A stretch of 64,000 bases of DNA from Actinomycetota bacterium. Lineage in GTDB: Bacteria; Actinomycetota; Thermoleophilia; Solirubrobacterales; Solirubrobacteraceae. Of this stretch, positions 26,401-34,706 are shown piece after piece (the stretch's first letter is position 1; every line of letters starts with the position of its first letter). Location of the stretch: assembly GCA_018268595.1 (NCBI GenBank), contig JAFDWH010000002.1, positions 29,133 to 93,132 of the forward strand, read 5' to 3'. The notes under the pieces were generated by a model. That model did no database searches. It was not told where the DNA came from and saw only the letters and a list, made by a program, of their open reading frames with translations. The position numbers and the translations under genes were made by a program.

Positions 26401-28087
26401 GGCGATGGCGCCGCGCCCGCTTCCACGCGGTCCTGAGACCGTTGCGCTGCAGCTGCGCGAGGGCGGCGCGTACGTCGCGCTGATCCTCCCGGCCCGTGGC
26501 GCTCCCGCCTCATTCCGCCTGCGGCTTGCGACGCCGGAAGGCGACGCTCGCTCACGGCGTGCCTCCGCGGCCGCGAGAGGCCACCCGCACGGCCGCGCGA
26601 CCGACACGCGTGCGCGACGCCGGACGCCGAGACGGCAGCGCCGAGCGGCCAGGCGGTCTGTGCAGCGCCGGTCCGCAGACCACGCGCGCTCTCGCGCGCA
26701 TCGGCGCCAGCGTCTGCCCCTGTCGAACGTCGACCGCTCGCACGCGGCTCTGCACGTCCAGTTCCGCCCGGGCGTTGCGCGCACGTGGATCCCGGCGGGC
26801 GTGAACCTGCGCGGCGATTGGGAGACGGGACGGTCGTCCTCGCCGTGGCAGCAGATTGGGGAGCTGCAGGCGCCGGCCGGCGTCACCGCGCTCGCCGGCC
26901 AGGCGCTGCGGCTGGACGGGACGCCGCTCGCGGGCGTGACGATGGCGATCGACGGCAGCAGAGCGAGCGCGCGAACCGATCGCAACGGACGCTTCCTGCT
27001 CGAGGGCGCACCCGCCGGCCACCACGTGCTGACGATCGACGGTGGCACGGTCAAGGACCGCGGGGCGCGCTACGGCTTCTTCAAGGTCGGCGTCGACCTG
27101 CACGCCGGGCAGACCGTCGACCTGGGCTTCCCGGTCTGGATGACGCAGCTCGATCGCGTCGGCAACACGCACGTCGAGAGCCCGACGCGGCGCGACGTCG
27201 TGCTGAGGACGCCGCGCATCCCGGGGCTGGAGGTGCGGATCCCCGCAGGGTCCACGATCCGCGACCGCAACGGGCGCCTCGTGCACGACCTGAACATCAC
27301 GCAGGTGCCGGTGGACCGGCCGCCGTTCCCGTTGCCGCCGCACGTCCAGGTGCCGCTGTACTTCACGGTGCAGCCGGGCGGCGCCTACCTGAGCAAGGGC
27401 GCGCAGATCATCTACCCGAACTACACGCACCTCCCAGCCAGACAGCGCGTGGACTTCTGGAACTACGACGCGGAGGGAAGAGGCTGGTACGTCTATGGCC
27501 GCGGCACGGTCAGCGACGACGCCAAGCAGGTCATCCCGGACCCGGACGTGCGGGTGTGGGAGTTCACCGGCGCGATGATCAGCAGCAGCCCGAGCCCGCC
27601 GGGCGTCGGCCCGGTGCCCGGCGGCGGCTCCAGCGACGGAGACCCGGTCGACCTGCAGACGGGCCTGTTCGTCTACCGCAAGACCGACCTGTTCCTGCCC
27701 GACTCGGCGCTGCCGATCGCCGTGCAGCGCACGTACCGTCCCAACGACAGCAACTCATACGCGTTCGGGGTTGGGACGACGCTCAAGTACGACATGCGGT
27801 TGTGGTCGGTGCACCTCGCCTGGGACGAGCTGGGACGGCGCGGTGTACGAGGCGCAGAACGCGCCGGGCGAGTTCTACGGCTCGAAGTTCGTCTTCAACG
27901 GCGCCGTGCCGGGATGGGACCTGACGCTCAGAGACGGCACCGTGTACCGGTTCGGCGACAACGCGCCGCTGCAGGCGATCATCGACCGCTACGGCAACAC
28001 GCTCACGCTCACCCGCTCCGCGGGACAGAACGGCAACATCACGAGAGTCACGGCGCCCAACGGACGCTGGGTCAGATTCGCCTATGA
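23054..28087 (+). CDS. Rhs/YD-repeat protein, frame 2 segment (beta-sandwich array and Rhs N-core)
   Basis: Middle piece of the Rhs gene, with meaningful sequence from about 23125 to 27830. It has a tandem array of beta-sandwich units of about 105 residues in two alternating types (one with VPADVSGTL, one with VTPSATGG), then an Arg-rich linker (about 26550-26720), a carboxypeptidase-regulatory-like segment (VTALAGQALRLDGTPLAGV) and the Rhs entry motif DPVDLQTGLFVYRKTDL followed by IAVQRTYRPND. Near 27830 the sense again passes to the +1 frame (DGAVYEAQNAPGE), and this frame decays to its stop at 28087. The first ATG (23054) lies inside the overlap and is probably not a real start. Confidence 0.65.
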   Translation: MVRRRGRICSSRPRGAPRPVLPRRIVRVGDVRTVSIPTAGKVALVVFDGSTGQQLLIQTSQSTFASAPRVSVQSPNGSTLVAATTNSFVDQFTLPTSGTYTIMVDASSTGAGSISLALKSATDVTTTVTPSATGGRGELSTTLAGQNMAFAFDGRQGQRIAFEEGFPAGLSHALSLRKPDGTALWGPTFTSSSLGYYWVDVQTLPADGTYTIYSDPSGTATSSSTQVTAYDVPADVSGTLAPSQAGDARTFATTPGQNAVYTINGTAGQRVSLLVRGSTYPRLPNVSIVKPDGSNLVAPSSTSFVDAVALPSSGTYRVVVDPQYADGGQLTLTAYDAADATAAVTPSATGGSGELATSVPGQNVAFTFTGTQGQRIAFEEGFPASLSHSVTLRKPDGSALSGPTFTSSSLGFYWLDAQTLPMSGTYTLYFDISGTATSSSTRVKVYDVPADAGGTLAPSAAGDSATFSTTPAQNAAYTFSGSAGQRISLSVRGSTYPRLPYLSIVKPDGSTLVSPTSTSFVDAVTLPSTGTYRVVADPQFADSGQLTLTAYDASDATTSVTPSAAGTDARLSTSAPGQNMAFTFSGTAGQRIAFKEAFPTSVDHYLSLKKPDGTALWGPTFISGSWGGYAVDTKTLPVNGTYTIYADPTASLTSSSTTVTVYDVPADVSGTLTPSQTGDAVTPATTPGQNAVYTFSGTAGQRVSIAAASSTYPNLPKLSIVKPDGSNLVAPTSTSFVDAVSLPSSGTYRVVVDPQNLDAGQVRVTAYDAADATMAVTPSASGGAGDLSTVAPGQNMAFTFTGTAGQVIAFKELFPTTVNHYLSIRKPDGSNLWSPTSILGGWGGYWVDKTTLPASGTYTIYADPNGSLTSTSNSIALYAVPPDVTGTMSIGGPAVSFTTTPAQNASFTFSSPANKTIHLSFSNVTETANWTLKNPSGGTVTSSTINSGGTATVTATLVTAGTYTLVVDPQNNAGGGMTLTLTDPPGFTRPFITDTTLPAVFREPPSIHAIMARLHWGRPLRCDPQRPRHAPDGARMRTRTTACASSAATPHTVFHVPSDVRRRLQLDGPARDVAIDQPGQKATVQFTAPDRGRVALHVERASAGAYLFLLGPDGRKAMAPRPLPRGPETVALQLREGGAYVALILPARGAPASFRLRLATPEGDARSRRASAAARGHPHGRATDTRARRRTPRRQRRAARRSVQRRSADHARSRAHRRQRLPLSNVDRSHAALHVQFRPGVARTWIPAGVNLRGDWETGRSSSPWQQIGELQAPAGVTALAGQALRLDGTPLAGVTMAIDGSRASARTDRNGRFLLEGAPAGHHVLTIDGGTVKDRGARYGFFKVGVDLHAGQTVDLGFPVWMTQLDRVGNTHVESPTRRDVVLRTPRIPGLEVRIPAGSTIRDRNGRLVHDLNITQVPVDRPPFPLPPHVQVPLYFTVQPGGAYLSKGAQIIYPNYTHLPARQRVDFWNYDAEGRGWYVYGRGTVSDDAKQVIPDPDVRVWEFTGAMISSSPSPPGVGPVPGGGSSDGDPVDLQTGLFVYRKTDLFLPDSALPIAVQRTYRPNDSNSYAFGVGTTLKYDMRLWSVHLAWDELGRRGVRGAERAGRVLRLEVRLQRRRAGMGPDAQRRHRVPVRRQRAAAGDHRPLRQHAHAHPLRGTERQHHESHGAQRTLGQIRL
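23137..26010 (+). repeat. Coding tandem repeat, 648-base period
   Basis: The GTGCCGGCGGACG block recurs at 23747, 24395 and 25043 and, diverged, at 25691: exactly 648 bases (216 codons) apart. The GTGACGCCGTCGGCGA block recurs at 23435 and 24083 with the same spacing. Each period encodes two related beta-sandwich units, so the array grew by duplication of a pair. Confidence 0.85.
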
Positions 28088-30797
28088 CGGCGGCAACCGC
28101 GTCACGCAGGCGACCGACAACGCCGGGCGGGTCGTCGCCTACACCTACGACGCCGGCGGCCGGCTCGCGACGGTGACCGACCCGGTCGGCAACCAGACCG
28201 CCTACACGTACGACGCGAACGGCAACATGACGACGATCCACGACGCGCGCGGTCACGACTACGTGACCAACGTCTACTCCGGCGGGTTCGTCGTGCAACA
28301 GACGATGGCCGACGGCGCGACCTACCAGTTCGACTACGACATCGCGGTAGATCCCGTCACCCTCGAATCCCGCGTCGCCGGAAACACCGTCACCCAGCCC
28401 GGCGGACGCAGAGACAGACACGTATTCGACCTCGCTGGCTACGAGACGTCCGTCACGCGCGACGTCGACGGTCCGAATCCGCAGACGACCAGAATCAGAC
28501 GCTCGGCCTCTGAGCTCCCGACGGACATCACCGATCCGCTGGGTCACACGACGACGATCGGATACGACGGCGGCGGCCGGCCGACATCGATCACCCGCCT
28601 CGCGGGGACGCCCGACGCCAAGACCACCTCGATGACCTACGAGCCGACCTACGGCCACCTCACGAGCGTCACCGACCCGCTCGGGCACACGAGCCGCTTC
28701 ACCTTCGACGTCAAGGGCCGCCTCACGGCAGCTCAGGACGCCACCAGACGCACGACGAGCTACGCGTACAGCAACCCGGACGGGCTGCCCACGAGCATCA
28801 CCGATCCGGCCGGCAACGTCACGCAGCTCGCCTACTACGCGGGCGACCTGACCGCCGTCACCGACCCGGCCGGGAACCGCACGAGCGGCTACTACGACGC
28901 CGCCGGGCGGCTCGTGGCCGCGACCGACCCGGTCGGCGACCGCACCCGCTACGAGTACGACGGCGACAACGAGCTCACGAGAGTCACCGACCCGATGGGC
29001 CACGCCACGACGCTGAGATACGACCCCGACGGGAACCTGCTCGCGGTCGGAGACGCACGCGGCAACACCACGACGATGACCTACGACCCGCTCGGGCGCG
29101 TGCTCACGAACACCGACGGGCTGAACCGGACCGCCACGTTCGCGTACGACCTCGACGGCCACCTCGTGCGCACGACGAGCCGGCGCGGCGTCACGAGCGC
29201 CTACCAGTACGACACCCTCGGGCGCCTGAGATTCGCAGGGGCCGGAGCCGCCGACGCCCAGGGCAACGCGCCGTACGAGAGCTCGGTCACGTACACGTAC
29301 GACGCCGGCGATCAGCTGCTCAGCGCCGACGACACGCAGGCCGGCACCTTCGGCTTCGGCTACGACGACTTCGGCCGCATCACGTCCGCGACGACCCCCG
29401 ACAGCGCTCAAACGTTCGGCTACGACGCGGCCGACCGGCTGGCGAGCGCAGTCGTCAACGGTACGCTCACGACCTACGGCTATGACGACGCGAACCGACT
29501 CACGAGCGCCGCACAGGGCGGCTCGACGGCGAGCGTCGGATACGACGGCGCCGGCCGGCGTTCGTCGGTCGCACTGCCCAACGGCGTGACGAAGGCATAC
29601 ACCTACGACACCGCCTCGCGCCTGACCGATCTCGACTACATGCTCGGACAGACCTCGGTCGGCGACCTCCACTACGCCTACGACGCAGATGGCCACCGCT
29701 TGGCGCAGTGGGGCAGCCTCGCGCGCGTCTCGATCCCGGCGCCGATGGCCTCGGCGACCTACGACGCCGCGAACGAGCGCACCGCCCAGGGCGGACAGAC
29801 GCTGCTCTACGACGGCGACGGCAACCTGCTCGACGACGGCACGACGACCTACGCATGGGACGCGCGCGACCAGCTCGCCAGCACCGCCGGCCCCGGCCTG
29901 AACCTCAGCTACGCCTACGATCCGTTCGGCCGCCGTATCGGCAAGACCGTCAACGGTCAGCAGACGCGCTACGCGTACATAGGCGCCAACGTCGCGCAGG
30001 AGCTCAGCGGCGGTCTCGTCGCGTCGAACATGCTCAGCGGGCTCGCGATGGACGACCTGTTCGCCCGCACCGAAGCAGGCTCGACGTCGAGCTACCTCAC
30101 CGACGCGCTCGGCAGCGTGCTCGCACTGAGCGACAGCACCGGAACAGCGACGACGTCGTACACGTACGGCCCGTTCGGCGAGACCTCCGCATCCGGCGCG
30201 GCCAGCACGAGCGCGTTCCAGTTCACCGGACGCGAGAACGACGCCAACGGCCTCTACAACAACCGCGCGCGCTACTACAGCCCCGACATGCAGCGCTTCA
30301 CCAGCGAGGACCCGATCGGCATGGCCGGCAGCGGCACCAACCTCTACCGCTACGTAAACAACGACCCGCTCGACTACATCGATCCGACGGGGAGGATTTG
30401 GACGCCGCCGATGATCCCGCTGATCAATCCGTTCGACACGGGTCATGCGGCCGTTGATGCAGCTACGCCCCCCACCGGGTACACCGCGCTCAACTTCGAC
30501 GGCTTCGTCGGCCTCGGGCTCGGTCTCAGCGCCCAAGTGAGCTGCCACGGGAAGGTCAGTTTCGGGCTGAACGGCGGTATTGGGGTGGGAGCTGGTATCA
30601 GCCTGACGCACCAGACAGGTACGCCCACGAACGGAGAAATCTCGATCGTCGGAGGTGGGCAATACGGCACCGGCGCCGCCAACGCGAGCGTGAGCACGAG
30701 CGATGGCAGCGGCGGCTTCGGCGTAGGTCCCGGTTGGGGCTTTGGTGCTTCGCTCGGGCTCTCGACGACTATCGGGCCGAAGGATCATGGCTGTTAG
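27771..30797 (+). CDS. Rhs/YD-repeat protein, frame 3 segment (YD repeats, Rhs core and variable tip)
   Basis: Last piece of the Rhs gene; sense begins about 27835 (GAVYEAQNAPGEFYG). It contains more than 20 YD repeats (such as YTYDAGGRLATVTDPVGN) that build the Rhs cage. The Rhs-associated core follows: TDALGSVLALSD, YTYGPFGE, FTGRENDANGLYNNRARYY and DPTGR near 30381-30395. The last about 133 residues are the variable tip, Gly/Ser-rich (GLGLGLSAQV, GVGAGISL) with no toxin fold I recognise. The TTG at 27771 is only the edge of the open frame. The stop overlaps the start of a membrane-protein gene by 11 bases. Confidence 0.75.
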   Translation: MGRRSSTTCGCGRCTSPGTSWDGAVYEAQNAPGEFYGSKFVFNGAVPGWDLTLRDGTVYRFGDNAPLQAIIDRYGNTLTLTRSAGQNGNITRVTAPNGRWVRFAYDGGNRVTQATDNAGRVVAYTYDAGGRLATVTDPVGNQTAYTYDANGNMTTIHDARGHDYVTNVYSGGFVVQQTMADGATYQFDYDIAVDPVTLESRVAGNTVTQPGGRRDRHVFDLAGYETSVTRDVDGPNPQTTRIRRSASELPTDITDPLGHTTTIGYDGGGRPTSITRLAGTPDAKTTSMTYEPTYGHLTSVTDPLGHTSRFTFDVKGRLTAAQDATRRTTSYAYSNPDGLPTSITDPAGNVTQLAYYAGDLTAVTDPAGNRTSGYYDAAGRLVAATDPVGDRTRYEYDGDNELTRVTDPMGHATTLRYDPDGNLLAVGDARGNTTTMTYDPLGRVLTNTDGLNRTATFAYDLDGHLVRTTSRRGVTSAYQYDTLGRLRFAGAGAADAQGNAPYESSVTYTYDAGDQLLSADDTQAGTFGFGYDDFGRITSATTPDSAQTFGYDAADRLASAVVNGTLTTYGYDDANRLTSAAQGGSTASVGYDGAGRRSSVALPNGVTKAYTYDTASRLTDLDYMLGQTSVGDLHYAYDADGHRLAQWGSLARVSIPAPMASATYDAANERTAQGGQTLLYDGDGNLLDDGTTTYAWDARDQLASTAGPGLNLSYAYDPFGRRIGKTVNGQQTRYAYIGANVAQELSGGLVASNMLSGLAMDDLFARTEAGSTSSYLTDALGSVLALSDSTGTATTSYTYGPFGETSASGAASTSAFQFTGRENDANGLYNNRARYYSPDMQRFTSEDPIGMAGSGTNLYRYVNNDPLDYIDPTGRIWTPPMIPLINPFDTGHAAVDAATPPTGYTALNFDGFVGLGLGLSAQVSCHGKVSFGLNGGIGVGAGISLTHQTGTPTNGEISIVGGGQYGTGAANASVSTSDGSGGFGVGPGWGFGASLGLSTTIGPKDHGC

Positions 30798-31236
30798 CTA
30801 CATCGTCACCGGCGTACTGGCAATAGCCGTCCTCGTGTATGTCGCCCGCAGAATCGGACGCGGCCCGCTGATGATCCTTGGGCGTCGTCTGACCGGGTCG
30901 CTGCCGTTGCGTCCGCCGGGATCCGAGCCTGGCGCGGAGCGGTGGTTCGCCGCCGGGGGGGTAGCGATCTTCTTGGGGCTCGGCGTTGCGGCACTTCTTG
31001 CTAAGCAGGTGGGCTACCCGATCACGGCGCTCGGCCTGTTGCTGGTGTCCTATACCGGCGTACTGATCGTGCTGGATCGCAGGGGGGCTGCGAGAGCGTT
31101 CGCGCGTCGTTCCTGGTCGGAGTTCGGCATGACGGTTCCAAACCCGGTGCTGAGCATGCGGGTCATCGGCGCCGGGATGGCGTTCGTCGGGCTCATTGGC
31201 GCGGCAGTCGTACTTGCGGCGGCATTCCGGTCTTAG
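30787..31236 (+). CDS. Small membrane protein downstream of the Rhs tip, candidate immunity protein
   Basis: A 149-residue protein with about four hydrophobic spans (first near residues 5-20, VTGVLAIAVLVYVARR) and basic loops. The ATG at 30787 lies inside the end of the Rhs gene (11-base overlap), so translation is coupled. Genes in this position after Rhs or polymorphic-toxin tips usually encode cognate immunity proteins. That role is inferred from position only; no family is recognised. Confidence 0.65.
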   Translation: MAVSYIVTGVLAIAVLVYVARRIGRGPLMILGRRLTGSLPLRPPGSEPGAERWFAAGGVAIFLGLGVAALLAKQVGYPITALGLLLVSYTGVLIVLDRRGAARAFARRSWSEFGMTVPNPVLSMRVIGAGMAFVGLIGAAVVLAAAFRS

Positions 31237-31241
31237 GCCCC

Positions 31242-31610
31242 ATGCTGAGACGTGAGATCAGTTGGCTCGGCCTTCGCGAGGTCTTCTGCTGGTTCCTGTT
31301 CATCGTGATGGCTGCCGGTGCCATCGGAGTCGGGGGGCCTGACCGCCTCCGTTACGCGTTGGGCGCCGGCATAGCGGCCCTCGGCGCGATGGGATGCCGC
31401 TCGCTCCAGAAGCAGCGCGCGCTTCCAGCCGAGCAGCGCCGACCGCGCCGCCCACGGAACGTCCTTGCGTGTTCGCTCGGGTCCTGCGGATTGATCCTGG
31501 TCGTCATGAACGCCCGCAAGCAGCACTTCGTGCGCGTCATCGGGCACTTGACCGGCCGAGCAGACTCGACCGTCGCCGATGCATTCGGACGCTCGAGCCG
31601 AGACAGATGA
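31242..31610 (+). CDS. Small membrane protein of unknown function
   Basis: A 122-residue protein starting 5 bases after the previous gene. Three hydrophobic segments are apparent (FCWFLFIVMAAGAIGVGG, ALGAGIAALGAMG, VLACSLGSCGLILVV), with a basic segment QKQRALPAEQRRPRR between the last two. Not recognised. It shares topology style, but no clear sequence, with its neighbour and may be co-expressed with the Rhs gene. Confidence 0.6.
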   Translation: MLRREISWLGLREVFCWFLFIVMAAGAIGVGGPDRLRYALGAGIAALGAMGCRSLQKQRALPAEQRRPRRPRNVLACSLGSCGLILVVMNARKQHFVRVIGHLTGRADSTVADAFGRSSRDR

Positions 31611-32883
31611 CCCGCGCGTGAGCGCGCGACGCGACGCTCGGACGGACGGCGGCGGCGATCCCCTGCGGATCTCGCGTCGTGCGGCGCTCGGGTCGGCTGG
31701 CGCTGCCGGGATGCTTGCGGCGCTCGCGCAGGCCGGCTGCGGATCGGGCAGCACGGCGACGTCATCGCCCGTGCTCTTCTTCGGCGAGCACCAGGCGGGA
31801 ATCGCGACGCCAGCGCAGGACAAGCTGAGCTTCACCGCGCTCGACTTCACCTCGACGAGCGCGATGGATCTGCGCGATCTGCTGCGGGTCTGGACGCAGG
31901 CGGCCGCCGCGCTCACCGCTGGAAGGACGCCGCCCGCGCTGACCGACCTCTCCGGCGCGGCGACGCCCGACAGCCTCGAGGCCCTCGGCCTTGGAAGCGC
32001 ACGGCTGACCATCACGATCGGACTCGGGCCCGGCTTGTTCGAGCAGGCCGGCGAGGACCGGCTGGGGCTTCGGGCGCGGCGCCCGCCGGCGCTCACGCCG
32101 CTGCCGTCGTTGCCGGGCGATGAGCTTCAGCCGGCGCGCTCAGGCGGGGATCTGTGCATCCAGGCGTGCGCGGACGATCCGCAGGTCGCCTTCCACGCGA
32201 CGCACACGCTGCTGCGACTCGCGCACGGCGCCGCGGTCGCGCGCTGGTCGCAAGTGGGCTTCGGCCGCACCTCGAGCACGAGCCGGACGCAGGAGACGCC
32301 GCGCAACCTCATGGGCTTCAAGGACGGCACGAACAACCTCAAGCGCGAGGACGCCGGCGCGCTCCAGCGCCATGTATGGGTGGGCAGCTCCGAGGCTCCC
32401 GCGTGGATGCGCGGGGGCACGTACCTCGTCGCGCGTCGCATCCGGATCCTCTTCGACGTCTGGGACGCCACCGACCTCGGCGGCCAGGAGCGAGCGATCG
32501 GACGCCGGAAGGTGAGCGGCGCGCCCCTGGGCGCCGAGCGCGAGCACGACCCCGTCGACCTGCACGCGACCACCGCGAACGGGCCAACCATCCCCATGGA
32601 CGCTCACATACGCCTCGCGGCGCCCGAGACGAACGGCGGCATCCGGATCCTGCGTCGCGGCTACTCGTACTTCGACGGCGCCGATCCCGACACCGGGCAG
32701 ATCGACGCCGGCCTCTTCTTCCTCTCCTTCCAGCGCGACCCGCAGCACTTCGTCGCCCTCCAGCGCCGGCTCGGCGTGCAGGACGCGCTCGCAAAGCACC
32801 TCTCGCACACCGGCAGCGCGATCTTCGCCGTCCCACCCGGACCACGCCGCGGAAGCTTTCTCGGCGCGTCGTTGTTCGGCTGA
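31579..32883 (+). CDS. Dyp-type peroxidase (EfeB-like), Tat-exported
   Basis: A 434-residue heme peroxidase of the deferrochelatase/EfeB group. The N-terminus has a Tat signal (RISRRAALGSAGAAGMLAAL) ending near a Cys. The family motif GxxDG occurs as GFKDGTNN, and the C-terminal GLFFLSFQRDP and the preceding RGYSYFDG fit EfeB. The family uses H2O2 to oxidise substrates or strips iron from heme outside the cytoplasm. EfeU and EfeO are absent nearby, so it is an orphan. Start uncertain: ATG 31579 overlaps the previous gene by 32 bases, and GTG 31618 gives a shorter n-region. The att-like repeat lies 12 bases after its stop. Confidence 0.87.
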   Translation: MHSDARAETDDPRVSARRDARTDGGGDPLRISRRAALGSAGAAGMLAALAQAGCGSGSTATSSPVLFFGEHQAGIATPAQDKLSFTALDFTSTSAMDLRDLLRVWTQAAAALTAGRTPPALTDLSGAATPDSLEALGLGSARLTITIGLGPGLFEQAGEDRLGLRARRPPALTPLPSLPGDELQPARSGGDLCIQACADDPQVAFHATHTLLRLAHGAAVARWSQVGFGRTSSTSRTQETPRNLMGFKDGTNNLKREDAGALQRHVWVGSSEAPAWMRGGTYLVARRIRILFDVWDATDLGGQERAIGRRKVSGAPLGAEREHDPVDLHATTANGPTIPMDAHIRLAAPETNGGIRILRRGYSYFDGADPDTGQIDAGLFFLSFQRDPQHFVALQRRLGVQDALAKHLSHTGSAIFAVPPGPRRGSFLGASLFG

Positions 32884-32895
32884 CGGCCAGCGGTC

Positions 32896-32915
32896 CGATT
32901 CCCCCGCCTCTATCG
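32896..32915 (+). repeat. Putative attachment site, right copy
   Basis: CGATTCCCCCGCCTCTATCG matches the 3' end of tRNA-Ala(TGC) and its flank at 21776-21796, apart from one deleted C and one C-to-T change. It begins 12 bases after the stop of the Dyp peroxidase gene and does not fold into a tRNA on its own. Confidence 0.45.
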
Positions 32916-32975
32916 CCGCAGGGACCGGGTCGCCAGCCCCGCAACTCGGCACTGCCGCCGGCCGCCCAAGCCCCC

Positions 32976-34643
32976 TCACGGCAAGTTCGTCGCTCCCGCC
33001 TGCTGGCTGATCGCGGGGACTGGGATCGGGGTGCCGGTGGTGCCGCGGCCGGGGCAGTAGGAGACGGCTCCGCCGCCCGCGTGCGGGAGCAGCGCCCACA
33101 CGCCCATGCCGCTGTCGAAGCGCACGCAGGGCCGCGTGCCGGGCGGCGCCGGCTGGTACATCAGCAGCGCGTAGCCGGGCAGGATCACGCCGAACGCTAT
33201 GCGCGACGCGACGGAGATGCCGGCCATGCGGCCGAGCACCGACAGGCCCGCGCCGTTGAAGTCGCCGTGCTCGGGACCCGCAACGGCCGGATCCCAGTAG
33301 ATCGTCCGCACGCCCGCCCGGTGCAGGCCGCGCAGCAGCGCGAGCACGTCGCCGTCGCGCCGCGGCCCGGACACGAGGTAGTCGTGGTTCGCGTAGACGA
33401 CGACGCGGTCGCGCGGCGGCACGCCGACGCCGAGCGCGGCGCCGAGGTTCCCCGGCAGCCGCTCGGGGATCGGACCGCCGACGCCGAACGTCATGCCGAG
33501 CGTCGTCGCGACGACCGCGGCCGCCAGGCCGCCCCCGGCGACCGTCCGCCACGCGCGCGGCAACAGCGCGATCCACGCCGTCCCCAGCACCGCCAGGTAC
33601 ACGATCATCGGCAGCGCGTAGCGCATGTCCTTGTGCGTCAGGATCGTCAGCAGCAGCCACGCGCCGCCGAGCCCGCCGAGCAGCTCCGGCACGACCGACG
33701 CCCGCACCTCCGGCCGCCGCAGCCGCGCGAGCGCGACCGCCACGCCGACGAACGCGAACAGCGCGAGCGGCGCGAACAGCAGGCCGTTCAGCGTCGCCCA
33801 CCCGTACCACTCGACGTTCGCGGCCGACAGCAGCGGCGGCCGCGCGAGCGGCGGCACCGGGAACAGCAGCCCTTCGCCCGTGCGCGACGCGCTGTAGATC
33901 TTCCCCAGCACGTCGTGCTTGTGGACGTACCACGGCGCGCCGAGCAGCAGCGCGAGCCCGGCGAACAGCGCCAGTCCGCGCATGTTGCGCCAGCCGCCGC
34001 GCGCCAGCACGACGACGATCAGCCCCGTCACGTAGAGCGGGAACTGCTCCTTCGTGCCGGTCCCGATCCCGATCGCGAGGCCGGCGAGCGCGGCGACGCC
34101 GACGCGGCTGAAGCGCTCGCTCGCGAGGATCAGCCACACCGAGACGGCGACCATCGTCGCCTCGAACGTGTCGATTATGAAGACGTGCAACTGCTCGATC
34201 AGCAGCGGCGCGCCGAGCGCGAAGGCGACCGCCAGCGCGCCCGCGGTCGCGCCCGCGACGCGCCGCCCGACGCGGTAGCAGGCGAGCGCGAGCAGCGGGA
34301 CGCAGACGAGGTTGGCGCCGAGCACGACGGCGTTGCGTCCGACCCCGCCGACGATCGCGATCAGCCCGCCGAGCAGCAGCCCGTACGGCGGGTAGTAGGC
34401 CGGGTAGTCGAAGATCGCGCCGACGTCCGCGTGCAAGGTGTAGTCGCGGAAGCGGAACGCCGCCCACAGCTCCTCGGCCGCGTCGCCGTACGGGACCGCG
34501 TGGTCCTGCGTGAGCCACCACAGCGTCAACAGCACGAAGACGGCGACGAGCGCCGCCGCGCACCACGCGCTCGCACTCCACGACGGGACCATCGCCCCGC
34601 TGCGCGTCCTGCGCGGACGCGCGACCGCTCCCCCAAGCGACAT
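32976..34643 (-). CDS. Membrane glycosyltransferase, GT-C fold (PMT/ArnT-like)
   Basis: A 555-residue polytopic protein with about ten to twelve hydrophobic spans. The first outer loop holds an acidic motif (PYGDAAEELW) as in GT-C enzymes that use polyprenyl-phosphate sugars. FDYPAYYPPYGLLLGG and TGTKEQFPLYV match PMT_2-type features. A soluble C-terminal domain of about 150 residues follows (RVVVYANHDYLVSG). It likely glycosylates a wall polymer or lipid, with donor unknown. It stands alone, with no clear operon partner; the neighbouring P450 starts beyond a short gap. Confidence 0.75.
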   Translation of the reverse strand: MSLGGAVARPRRTRSGAMVPSWSASAWCAAALVAVFVLLTLWWLTQDHAVPYGDAAEELWAAFRFRDYTLHADVGAIFDYPAYYPPYGLLLGGLIAIVGGVGRNAVVLGANLVCVPLLALACYRVGRRVAGATAGALAVAFALGAPLLIEQLHVFIIDTFEATMVAVSVWLILASERFSRVGVAALAGLAIGIGTGTKEQFPLYVTGLIVVVLARGGWRNMRGLALFAGLALLLGAPWYVHKHDVLGKIYSASRTGEGLLFPVPPLARPPLLSAANVEWYGWATLNGLLFAPLALFAFVGVAVALARLRRPEVRASVVPELLGGLGGAWLLLTILTHKDMRYALPMIVYLAVLGTAWIALLPRAWRTVAGGGLAAAVVATTLGMTFGVGGPIPERLPGNLGAALGVGVPPRDRVVVYANHDYLVSGPRRDGDVLALLRGLHRAGVRTIYWDPAVAGPEHGDFNGAGLSVLGRMAGISVASRIAFGVILPGYALLMYQPAPPGTRPCVRFDSGMGVWALLPHAGGGAVSYCPGRGTTGTPIPVPAISQQAGATNLP

Positions 34644-34706
34644 CGCCCAACGATAGACAACGCCGGCTCTCGGCGCACCGCTTCCGCGGCCCGCCGCGCC
34701 CGGCGC

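Noticed and set aside
31579..32883. An EfeUOB iron-uptake operon
   Set aside because: Only the EfeB-like peroxidase is present; no permease or EfeO-like gene is adjacent.
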